In this document: positions 1-5,411 of the stretch, one piece after another | How positions within the stretch are numbered: the first letter of the stretch is position 1 | Layout of the letters: the number at the start of each line of letters is the position of its first letter | From: Patescibacteria group bacterium | GTDB taxonomy: Bacteria > Patescibacteriota > Microgenomatia > UBA1400 > PJMF01 | Assembly: GCA_018813375.1 (NCBI GenBank) | Contig: JAHJBU010000010.1 | Span: 1-11,582, forward strand | Reading direction: 5' to 3' | Length of the DNA stretch: 11,582 nucleotides | Position numbers and translations under genes: made by a program | The notes under the pieces: generated by a model | Databases searched by the model: none | What the model saw: the letters and a program-made list of their open reading frames with translations, nothing else | What the model was told of the DNA's origin: nothing

Positions 1-563
1 ACTATATTAGTTTGTTTTTTAGAGATACTTTTGGGAATTAAATGTTTTTTAATCGCATCCGTGTGGATTCTGTAGTTAATTTTAGTCAAGGTCCTTTTTA
101 CATCCCAGCCCAACGCCAACCGTTGACTCTCTTGTTCCTTAAGTCTTTGGAATTCTTTAATTAAATACAGTTTAAATTTTGGCGATAGCCAAGTGGCAAA
201 TTCAAATGCAATATCCCGATGGGCATACGTTCCACCACCTCTACCAGGGCGCGTAACTAAGCCGATTGCATTAGTTTTTTTAATCCACTTACTTGGTGAC
301 AAGACAAAGCTGTTGCTTCCGGCTTGATTTTTAAACCCATCGAATTCGACGGGTTTAAAATTTGGGTTATTTAACTGTTCCCATAATCCCAAAAACTCAA
401 TCGTACTCTTGTTTCTCGTCCAATTTTTAATGACATCATCAGTCTCAGAAGCGTCTTTGTACTTTGCCAAATCTGTCAGAGAAATATAGTCAGAATTATT
501 TTTCGTAAAAGTAACAATTTCTATCCCCTTAACGATGATTTTTTGTGATTTTTTGTTTGTCAT
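1..563 (-). CDS. KilA-N domain protein (C-terminus beyond window)
   Basis: The reading frame starts at ATG (563-561) and stays open for 187 codons to the window edge, so the C-terminus is missing. The N-terminal part resembles KilA-N domain proteins: a short beta start (KIIVKGIEI, about residues 8-16), the YISLTDLAKYK segment (26-36), VIKNWTRNKSTIEFLGLWE (44-62), NPNFKPVEF (67-74), then GRGGGTYAHRDIAFEFATW (107-125) and FKLYLIKEFQRLKEQE (130-145). KilA-N is a DNA-binding domain of phages, large DNA viruses and mobile bacterial genes. DNA binding is inferred from the family; the target is unknown. No Shine-Dalgarno sequence precedes the ATG. A good promoter and a palindrome lie just upstream. 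It follows the reverse transcriptase gene on the same strand after 98 bp, placing it in the accessory block rather than the housekeeping genes. Confidence 0.85.
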   Translation of the reverse strand, partial: MTNKKSQKIIVKGIEIVTFTKNNSDYISLTDLAKYKDASETDDVIKNWTRNKSTIEFLGLWEQLNNPNFKPVEFDGFKNQAGSNSFVLSPSKWIKKTNAIGLVTRPGRGGGTYAHRDIAFEFATWLSPKFKLYLIKEFQRLKEQESQRLALGWDVKRTLTKINYRIHTDAIKKHLIPKSISKKQTNI

Positions 564-578
564 AAATACGCCAAAGCC

Positions 579-594
579 AACGGTTTTAACCGTT
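579..594. promoter_or_regulatory. Perfect palindrome in the KilA-N leader, possible operator
   Basis: AACGGTTTTAACCGTT is a perfect inverted repeat (7-bp arms, 2-nt centre). It lies between the predicted transcription start (near 602) and the KilA-N ATG. That is a natural position for an autoregulatory operator. On the plus strand it is followed by ATTTTTAT, so it could also act as a weak terminator in that direction, but no plus-strand gene precedes it. The operator role is inferred from position. Confidence 0.35.
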
Positions 595-608
595 ATTTTT
601 ATAACTTA

Positions 609-637
609 ATATTAGTATATTTACCAGTTAAGTACAA
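609..637 (-). promoter_or_regulatory. Sigma70-like promoter for the KilA-N gene
   Basis: On the minus strand, TTGTAC (637-632) and TAATAT (614-609) are separated by exactly 17 nt, a close match to sigma70 elements. Transcription would start near 602, about 40 nt before the ATG at 563. The KilA-N gene can therefore be expressed independently of the reverse transcriptase upstream. Confidence 0.5.
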
Positions 638-661
638 CTTGTTTGAGGTATTGTTAGTAAA

Positions 662-1573
662 TTATGATTTTGTTGCAAACATTCTTTGCTTTAATCCATA
701 GCTATTAGCGTGCTTGAAGTGGCCAATGATTGAAGCTTTGGTTTCCGCCAGTTTTTGGCTAGACAATGTTCCCTTTTTAACTTGCTTCAATTTGCTTCTG
801 TAATTACGCTCAATCCTAAGTAGGGTGTTGCTTCTAATAAGAACATGATCATAGAAAGTCCGATACCCTACAAAGGGCACCCCTGCAGTTACATTTTTGA
901 TTGATAATTTTTTGGGGTGGAGTGAGAGTCGTAACTCAGTTTGTAAAAAAGAATTAATCTGATCCCGCATTTGTTTTAAGTAAGCTACGTCGGGGTGGAT
1001 AATATAGAAATCATCCATATATCGACCATACCAACGAACTCTCAGACGGTCTTTAACAAAATGGTCTAACTCGTTTAAATAAATATTGGCAAAAAGTTGA
1101 CTGGTTAAATTACCGATTGGTAACCCTGTTTTGTTTTTTGCAGAGATACTGGTTTGTTCTGAATTTATGGTTGGCTCAAATAACGACAATTGCGAAGTAA
1201 TAGGCTTTGTTAATAATGTTTGGTGGTGGGTAGTAACAATTATTTTTATGAGTCTGAAAGTTTTTGGACAAGTAACAGTTTTTTTAATAATCTTGAGCAG
1301 AATTTTCCAGGAAACACTCTGGAAGTATTTGCGGATATCACATTGGAGAACATAAATTGAAGTGTTTTTGCCATAAAATGAACGCGATGCCATTAAGAAA
1401 TGTTTTAATCTTTTAGTGGCCAGATGAGTGCCTTTGTTAGTACGGCAAGCATAGGAGTCAAAGATAAACTGTTTTTCAAACAAAGGTTGTATTAGATTGA
1501 CCAGTGAGTGTTGGACAATGCGATCACGAAAGTTTGGGGCTGCAATGGCACGGGTTTTGGGATCATGAAGCAT
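662..1573 (-). CDS. DGR-type reverse transcriptase, probably 5'-truncated
   Basis: The 303 residues from the first ATG contain a complete reverse transcriptase core. Seen in order: DPKTRAIAAPNFRDRIVQHSL (4-24), FIFDSYACRTNKGTH (36-50), the first catalytic Asp in LQCDIRKYF (D79), GLPIGNLTSQLFANIYLNELD (150-170), the catalytic pair in RYMDDF (D187, D188), LSLHPKKLSI (216-225) and VPFVGYRTF (232-240). GLPIGNLTSQ replaces the retron and group II intron versions of this motif and is typical of reverse transcriptases of diversity-generating retroelements, which copy a template RNA with adenine-specific errors into a target gene. Recognisable coding sequence continues upstream of this ATG to 1702 with no start codon, so the ATG chosen here is formal and the natural N-terminus is probably lost. 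An avd fragment upstream supports the DGR assignment. A related non-DGR reverse transcriptase of candidate phyla is the main alternative. Confidence 0.85.
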   Translation of the reverse strand: MLHDPKTRAIAAPNFRDRIVQHSLVNLIQPLFEKQFIFDSYACRTNKGTHLATKRLKHFLMASRSFYGKNTSIYVLQCDIRKYFQSVSWKILLKIIKKTVTCPKTFRLIKIIVTTHHQTLLTKPITSQLSLFEPTINSEQTSISAKNKTGLPIGNLTSQLFANIYLNELDHFVKDRLRVRWYGRYMDDFYIIHPDVAYLKQMRDQINSFLQTELRLSLHPKKLSIKNVTAGVPFVGYRTFYDHVLIRSNTLLRIERNYRSKLKQVKKGTLSSQKLAETKASIIGHFKHANSYGLKQRMFATKS

Positions 1574-1702
1574 GAAATATGTATACGGACGAGGGAGGTA
1601 TGTCTCGTGGCAAAGTTCCCAGCGTAAACAAAGTAAATTTTCTTCAAGATTGAAACTGTAAGCACATATTTTTCGCTTATAACGATTATCTAGCTGATGT
1701 TT
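1574..1702 (-). pseudogene. In-frame 5' extension of the reverse transcriptase without a start codon
   Basis: Reading upstream from the reverse transcriptase ATG, 43 further codons stay open to a TAA at 1705-1703. They translate to a typical DGR reverse transcriptase N-terminal region, including NRYKRKICAYSFNLEENLL and LRWELCHETYLPRPYTYF. No ATG, GTG or TTG occurs in this stretch. Beyond the TAA no frame shows the expected first 30 or so residues. The gene therefore appears to have lost its true start by a small deletion, or translation begins at a non-standard codon such as ATA. The homology judgement is from memory of the family. Confidence 0.65.
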
Positions 1703-1851
1703 TTATTCACCTATTTACTTTACCATCCGCTTATCGAGAATGATAGAAATAGAGGCATTATGTTTCCCCGCTGATAGCAGGGTGGAAAAGAAAGCTGTGA
1801 TCCTAAAACCCTGAGCATATGTCCGTAAACACATGCCACTCGTTCTGGCGT
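1703..1851 (-). other. Non-coding remnant between the avd/VR-like fragment and the reverse transcriptase
   Basis: This roughly 150-bp spacer has no recognisable gene. In the reverse transcriptase frame it is open for a long stretch until a TAA near 1717, but the translation resembles nothing I know. It includes a small GC-rich hairpin on the minus strand (CCCTGC-TATCA-GCGGGG, 1765-1781, one G-U pair). In intact DGRs the template region often lies between avd and the reverse transcriptase, so this may be sequence that flanked it. Confidence 0.35.
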
Positions 1852-1877
1852 CTACTTTGCGGATACGTACAAAGTAG
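1852..1877. repeat. 8-bp inverted repeat overlapping the stop of the IGFRCASD frame
   Basis: CTACTTTG (1852-1859) and CAAAGTAG (1870-1877) are perfect inverted repeats around a 10-nt spacer; a ninth G-T pair is possible. On the minus strand the TAG stop of the IGFRCASD frame forms the end of the stem. Hairpin or cruciform elements with stems of about 8 bp just 3' of the variable region are known to aid retrohoming in DGRs. The match in position and stem length is suggestive, though the loop is longer than the 4 nt of the studied case. Confidence 0.45.
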
Positions 1878-1905
1878 TAAGATCGCTGGCGCAACGAAAG
1901 CCAAT
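1852..1905 (-). other. 3' end of a DGR variable or template region (IGFRCASD frame)
   Basis: In a frame different from the avd fragment, minus-strand 1905-1852 reads IGFRCASDLTTLYVSAK followed by TAG. GFRCA/GFRCAS is a common C-terminal end of formylglycine-enzyme-type and C-type-lectin-fold proteins diversified by DGRs, and marks the end of the variable region or its template copy. The adenine-rich mutable part that should precede it is absent. In that frame, only four codons upstream, there is a TAG. Whether this is the target-gene end or the template copy cannot be decided, although the downstream hairpin favours the target side. Confidence 0.5.
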
Positions 1906-2042
1906 TCTTCTAGTTTTCTACCAAGAATAAGACGATGATTTTTGGGCAAACGATTAATTAAAGGATAAAGATAAAGAATGTAGTCGTAAGTTTTTTGATG
2001 CAAAATAAATTTATCATTCATAACTATTTATCATTAAATAAG

Positions 2043-2071
2043 TTGTTCAACTAAGCAACCTTATGTAAAAT
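2043..2071 (+). promoter_or_regulatory. Promoter for polyprenyl synthase, leaderless arrangement
   Basis: TTGTTC (2043-2048) and TAAAAT (2066-2071) are 17 nt apart. The -10 element ends 7 nt before the ATG at 2079, so transcription would start at or within a base or two of the start codon. No Shine-Dalgarno sequence precedes the ATG, which agrees with a leaderless mRNA. Confidence 0.55.
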
Positions 2072-2078
2072 ACAACTT

Positions 2079-3110
2079 ATGCAAAGTTTTATTTCTTACA
2101 AAACAGAGATTAGCCAATTTTTGTCTGATTTTTTTGCAAGTAAGCAACAAGAATTAAATAATTCTTATTTCCCCGAAGATGTTTTTGAGCGATTAATGCC
2201 TTTGGTTACTAGCGGTAAAATGTTGCGCGGGAGTTTGCTAATTAATACTTATGAAAAATTATCTGGTCAAAATTTTTCACCAGCAGTTTTAAAAGCAGCT
2301 GTTTCATTGGAGTTGGCTGGTACTGCCTTTTTAATTCACGATGACATTATCGATCAAGATGAGTTGCGTCGTGGCCAAATTACTTTTCATCACCAATATG
2401 CTAAGAGAGCACAAAATAAAAAATACCAACAGCCAGACCACGTTGGAGCTAGTTTGGCAATCTGTGTTGGAGATTTGGTTTTCTTTTTAGCTTTTGAATT
2501 ATTGTCTGACAATTTATCAAAATTGTTTGCTCGACAATTTAGTATTACGACTTTTGGTGAAATGCATGATGTGGAGTTAGCATTGATGAGAGGTGAAGAT
2601 GCAACTCAAGAAGATATTGTGCAAATGTATCTAGATAAAACTAGTAGTTATTCAGTTTGCTTGCCACTGATGGCTGGGGCAGTTTTGGCAAATCAGAGTC
2701 AAAAAATAATACTTCAATTAAATGAATTGGGGAAAACTTTAGGATTAATTTTTCAAATTAAAGATGATGAGCTTGGGCTTTTTGGAGATATGAAAAAAAC
2801 TGGCAAACCAATTGGCGCAGATATTCGTGAGGGTAAAAAGACGCTGTACTATTATTATTTGTTGCAAAAAGTAGATGAGGATGAGAAAGAAAAAGTTTTA
2901 GATGCTTTTGGGAATCAGAGTTTAGATGAAGGCTGTGCAGAAGAAATGCTTGGATTGATGAAAAATCATCAAATTAGAGAGCTAGTAAATGAGGATATAA
3001 AAAAGTTAGAAACTAAAACTCAGCAGCAGATTAAGAAACTTTCAACATTGATGGAGTTAAAAGAAATGTTGGTAGAGTTTTTGGAGATGAGCTTGAAGCG
3101 AAAAAAATAA
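2079..3110 (+). CDS. Polyprenyl diphosphate synthase (trans-isoprenyl)
   Basis: This enzyme family condenses allylic prenyl diphosphates with isopentenyl diphosphate to make linear prenyl diphosphates, precursors of the lipid carrier used for cell-wall synthesis and of other isoprenoids. The 343-residue protein has the first Asp-rich motif DDIID at 88-92 followed by the conserved DELRRG, and the second region at 229-254 (KDDELGLFGD, GKPIGADIREGKKT). The second motif reads DDELG rather than the usual DDxxD, but the later GD and GK residues are present. The residue five before the first Asp is Ala and four before is Phe, so product length cannot be assigned safely; geranylgeranyl or longer is a guess. 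The C-terminal quarter is Lys/Glu-rich and helical. The gene stands alone, convergent with prmC, and has its own promoter just before the ATG. Confidence 0.9.
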   Translation: MQSFISYKTEISQFLSDFFASKQQELNNSYFPEDVFERLMPLVTSGKMLRGSLLINTYEKLSGQNFSPAVLKAAVSLELAGTAFLIHDDIIDQDELRRGQITFHHQYAKRAQNKKYQQPDHVGASLAICVGDLVFFLAFELLSDNLSKLFARQFSITTFGEMHDVELALMRGEDATQEDIVQMYLDKTSSYSVCLPLMAGAVLANQSQKIILQLNELGKTLGLIFQIKDDELGLFGDMKKTGKPIGADIREGKKTLYYYYLLQKVDEDEKEKVLDAFGNQSLDEGCAEEMLGLMKNHQIRELVNEDIKKLETKTQQQIKKLSTLMELKEMLVEFLEMSLKRKK

Positions 3111-3129
3111 GCTTTTAATTTATTTTTTT
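3101..3129. terminator. Bidirectional AT-only terminator shared by two convergent genes
   Basis: AAAAAAATAA (3101-3110) and TTATTTTTTT (3120-3129) are perfect 10-bp inverted repeats around a 9-nt loop. The plus-strand TAA of the polyprenyl synthase ends the left arm and the minus-strand TAA of prmC begins the right arm. Each strand therefore has an A-tract, a hairpin and a T-tract. The stem has no GC pairs, so termination may be weak, but the symmetry and placement are what a shared terminator needs. Confidence 0.55.
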
Positions 3130-3869
3130 ATTACCACAAACCGCGTGCGTTGAAATTGGTCTCTAGCAACTCTTAATTGTAAACCTTTAAGTAGCAAGTT
3201 TTGCCTTAAAAATTCTTCATCATGAGTGTAATCTACCTCTAGCAAAATTACTCCACCAGGATTTAATCTATTTTTAGCTTGAATAATTAATTTTTTAATA
3301 TACTTCAGCCCATCACTCCCACCATCAAGAGCCAAATGAGGTTCATATTTTTTCACTGACTCGTCCAAAACCTGAATTCTCTCAGTTGGAATATATGGCA
3401 AATTTGCCATAATCAGATCAAATTTAATATCCTCAGGATAGTTTTTTAGTAAGTCAGATTTTAAAATATGCACCTGGTTACTTTTCCCAATTAAAGTATT
3501 CACATTTTTTTGTGTTACTGTCAAAGCTGTTACTGAAATGTCACTTAAATACAGCTCTGCATTAACTTTAATCTTTTGAAGTTCAAGCCATAAGCTGATT
3601 CCTATTGCGCCACTCCCACAACCGATATCGGCAATAACTATTTTTTCTTTTTTAGCCCCATTAATTTTTTCTAAAGCTAAATTGATTAACTCTTCAGATT
3701 CAACTCTAGGAATTAAAATATTTTCATTAACTTCAAATACTTGTCCACCAAATTCTACTTTACCAGTGATGTGCTCTACTGGCATTTCGTCATAATTAGC
3801 GATATTAATATTGCCTTTACCAAATCTCTGTAGATGAGTTTTTTCGTAGGGAGAAAGTTGTCTTGTCAT
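3120..3869 (-). CDS. prmC: Peptide chain release factor N5-glutamine methyltransferase
   Basis: PrmC (HemK) uses S-adenosylmethionine to methylate the Gln of the GGQ motif in class I release factors, which improves termination. The 249-residue protein shows the family linker and core: EHITGKVEFGG (32-42), NILIPRVESEELI (50-62, the PRxETE element), SAM motif I with D81 and GCGSGAIG (83-90), the substrate-loop motif NLPYIP (156-161) and the family tail LALDGGSDGL (179-188). The catalytic motif is NLPY instead of the common NPPY. The N-terminal helical domain is about 30 residues shorter than in the usual 280-residue enzymes. The ATG at 3869 directly begins recognisable sequence. Its neighbour on the 3' side is convergent, and upstream lies the divergent YqeY-like gene. 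Confidence 0.9.
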   Translation of the reverse strand: MTRQLSPYEKTHLQRFGKGNINIANYDEMPVEHITGKVEFGGQVFEVNENILIPRVESEELINLALEKINGAKKEKIVIADIGCGSGAIGISLWLELQKIKVNAELYLSDISVTALTVTQKNVNTLIGKSNQVHILKSDLLKNYPEDIKFDLIMANLPYIPTERIQVLDESVKKYEPHLALDGGSDGLKYIKKLIIQAKNRLNPGGVILLEVDYTHDEEFLRQNLLLKGLQLRVARDQFQRTRFVVIKK

Positions 3870-3943
3870 AAGCTACTAACTGCCACTAGCACCACCACCA
3901 ACTTTTTATTTTTTACTCAATCTTCAGTATACCACTGCCCATG

Positions 3944-3971
3944 TTACAATCGAGAATGACTGCGCTAATAT
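3944..3971 (+). promoter_or_regulatory. Promoter for the YqeY-led operon
   Basis: TTACAA (3944-3949) and TAATAT (3966-3971) are 16 nt apart. The implied start is near 3978, leaving about 10 nt of leader that consists mostly of the Shine-Dalgarno sequence before the ATG at 3988. This position excludes the in-frame GTG at 3976 as the main start codon. Confidence 0.5.
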
Positions 3972-3987
3972 TTAGGTGAAAGGAAAT

Positions 3988-4422
3988 ATGTCTCTTAGTC
4001 AACAATTAATCGATGAGATGAAGCAAGCTATGAGGGATAGAAATAAAATTAAGCTATCTGTGATTCGCTATCTTAGATCAGGAATTAAGAATTATGAAAT
4101 TGATCATGGGCAACAGGATGATGCTGGCATAGAAAAAATTGTGACAAAACAAGCCAAGCAAGTTAAAGAATCTATAGAAGAATATAAAAAAGCTGGTCGA
4201 GACGATTTGGTTTTAGAAGAAAAAGCCAAATTGAAAATTTTAGAAGAATATTTGCCAGAACAGATGTCTGATGAGGAAATTCAAGTAGTTATTAATGAGG
4301 TTTTAAAAAGTATAAAAAATCCTCAGATCGGACCAGTTATTGGTCAAGTGATGGGAAAAGTTCAGGGTAAAGCTGATGGTAGTAAAGTTTCAGAATTAGT
4401 ACGTCAGACTTTGGCATCTTAA
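3988..4422 (+). CDS. GatB/YqeY domain protein
   Basis: A 144-residue protein of the YqeY family, the free-standing version of the C-terminal helical domain of the GatB amidotransferase subunit. That domain contacts tRNA in the Asp/Glu-tRNA amidotransferase, but the role of stand-alone YqeY is not settled. Seen here: the N-terminal helix with RDRNKIKLSVIRYLRSGIKNYEID, the middle EQAKQ-like helical repeat region with SIEEYKKAGRDDLVLEEKAKLKILEEYLPEQMSDEEI, and the C-terminal GPVIGQVMGKVQGKADGSKVSELVRQTL, all typical in order and length. The ATG at 3988 is preferred over the in-frame GTG at 3976 because AAAGGA (3979-3984) is correctly spaced from it and the family N-terminus starts there. It is the first gene of the plus-strand run. 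Confidence 0.9.
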   Translation: MSLSQQLIDEMKQAMRDRNKIKLSVIRYLRSGIKNYEIDHGQQDDAGIEKIVTKQAKQVKESIEEYKKAGRDDLVLEEKAKLKILEEYLPEQMSDEEIQVVINEVLKSIKNPQIGPVIGQVMGKVQGKADGSKVSELVRQTLAS

Positions 4423-4434
4423 TTTTCTTAATTT

Positions 4435-5079
4435 ATGAAAACCAAAACTATTGGCGAGATTCTTAGAGAAGAGCGACAACTGCATCGTTTATCAATTGAA
4501 AAACTAGCTCAAAAAACTCGTATTAAAATAAAGTATTTGAGAGCTTTGGAAAACAACCAGTTTGAATTATTACCAGCAGCTACCTTTGTTAAAGGTTATA
4601 TAAAAACTTATGCCAGTATATTTGGTTTTGATCATAAATCTTTAATTGCAGTTTTGCGTAGAGATTTTAAAGAGAGTGCTAAGGGAAAATTAGTTCCACG
4701 CGAGTTTATTAAACCAGTGCTAAAAAAACGCCAATTTTGGAATTCAGCATCTTTTATTGTTTTAGGTTTAGCTATGATTTTTTTAACATTGATTAGCTAC
4801 GTGGGTTTTCAATGGTATCAATTAGCTTCGCCCCCAAAATTAACTATTAGTGCACCCGCCAAGGATTCATTGGTGGCATCTAGAGTAAATGTTAGTGGTC
4901 AGACAGATGCAGATGCAATTGTAACTGTTAACTCTCAGCCCGTAGCTTTGCAATCTAACGGTTTATTTAAAACAGAGGTTTATTTACCTCGTGAGGGAGT
5001 AAATACCATTTCAATAGAATCTCAAGATCGTCGTGGTAAAAGTACTTTGGTGCAGCTCACAGTAAGGGTGAAGTTTTGA
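4435..5079 (+). CDS. RodZ-like HTH membrane protein with extracellular beta domain
   Basis: The 214-residue protein has three parts. Residues 5-75 are a Cro/C1-type helix-turn-helix of the kind found at the N-terminus of RodZ (TIGEILREERQLHRLSIEKLAQKTRIKIKYLRALE, then the typical LPAATFVKGYIKTYA). A basic linker leads to one transmembrane segment at about 104-127. The outer part (134-214) resembles a glucodextranase-B or immunoglobulin-like fold (LTISAPAKDSLV, VNVSGQTDADAIVTVNSQPV, EGVNTISIESQDRRGKS). RodZ links the MreB cytoskeleton to wall synthesis; whether this one does is inferred. A soluble regulator role is unlikely given the membrane anchor. No Shine-Dalgarno sequence is seen; the start is 12 nt after the YqeY stop, so it is probably read from the same mRNA. 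Confidence 0.8.
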   Translation: MKTKTIGEILREERQLHRLSIEKLAQKTRIKIKYLRALENNQFELLPAATFVKGYIKTYASIFGFDHKSLIAVLRRDFKESAKGKLVPREFIKPVLKKRQFWNSASFIVLGLAMIFLTLISYVGFQWYQLASPPKLTISAPAKDSLVASRVNVSGQTDADAIVTVNSQPVALQSNGLFKTEVYLPREGVNTISIESQDRRGKSTLVQLTVRVKF

Positions 5080-5113
5080 TCTAGATTTGCTATATTAAAA
5101 TTAATAGTTTTTA

Positions 5114-5121
5114 AGAAAGGA
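5114..5121 (+). promoter_or_regulatory. Strong Shine-Dalgarno sequence before the small membrane protein
   Basis: AGAAAGGA lies 5 nt before the ATG at 5127. It is one of the few clear ribosome binding sites in the window and fixes this start, which otherwise would be hard to trust for so short a gene. Confidence 0.6.
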
Positions 5122-5126
5122 TAGTT

Positions 5127-5411
5127 ATGGAATTAGTTCCTATAATTTTTGTCGTTGCTTTAGTAGTTTTAACAATCGTGCTTAGCGTAGTCGGTGTGCA
5201 GATGGTGTTGGTATTACTAGAGCTCAAAAAGACTCTTAAAAAAGTCAATGAAGCTTTAGAAACTGCTGATGAAAAGATTTCAGCAATTGTTGCTCCTTTA
5301 CAGAAAATCTCTGGCATTGCCTCTGGTTTGGGCACAGGTATGAAGGTATTTGAAGCTTTTGTGGGTTGGTTGAACAAAGACAAAGAGCCTAAAAAAGATG
5401 GAAAAAAATAA
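5127..5411 (+). CDS. Small single-pass membrane protein with coiled-coil, DUF948-like
   Basis: A 94-residue protein. Residues 5-31 are a strongly hydrophobic N-terminal membrane segment. Residues 32-60 form an amphipathic, heptad-like helix (LELKKTLKKVNEALETADEKISAIVAPLQKI), then comes a short Gly/Ala-rich stretch and a Lys-rich tail. This layout resembles DUF948 proteins, small membrane-anchored coiled-coil proteins of unknown function that often precede YtxH-like proteins, as here. A good Shine-Dalgarno sequence supports the start. Its last 14 nt overlap the start of the next gene, so the two are probably translated together. The opposite-strand open frame over the same region is an artefact. 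Confidence 0.7.
   Translation: MELVPIIFVVALVVLTIVLSVVGVQMVLVLLELKKTLKKVNEALETADEKISAIVAPLQKISGIASGLGTGMKVFEAFVGWLNKDKEPKKDGKK

Larger units (their letters stand above)
1803..2021 (-). pseudogene. avd: avd-like DGR accessory gene, 5' fragment
   Basis: The ORF starts at ATG (2021-2019). Its first 41 or so residues (FILHQKTYDYILYLYPLINRLPKNHRLILGRKLEELA) match the start of bAvd-family proteins, small four-helix-bundle proteins that bind the DGR reverse transcriptase and template RNA. Family members are about 110-130 residues long. Here the match stops near 1899 and the remaining 31 residues, to a TAG at 1803, are unlike the family. At the break, the same DNA read in another frame encodes IGFRCASD, so the gene seems joined by deletion to a template or variable-region end. 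No Shine-Dalgarno sequence is visible. The fragment lies upstream of, and on the same strand as, the reverse transcriptase, the usual DGR order. Confidence 0.65.

Noticed and set aside
579..600. Palindrome plus T-run as an intrinsic terminator for the reverse transcriptase
   Set aside because: The T-run follows the palindrome only on the plus strand, while the reverse transcriptase and KilA-N genes are on the minus strand.
1131..1355. Plus-strand open frame opposite the reverse transcriptase
   Set aside because: Lies wholly antisense to conserved reverse transcriptase motifs; composition is that of a shadow frame.
1717..1904. Long open stretch in the reverse transcriptase frame upstream of the TAA stops
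   Set aside because: Considered as a missing N-terminus joined by a stop-codon mutation, but its translation (for example SYYFVRIRKVDARTSG) does not resemble the N-terminus of reverse transcriptases and it overlaps the avd/variable-region junction.
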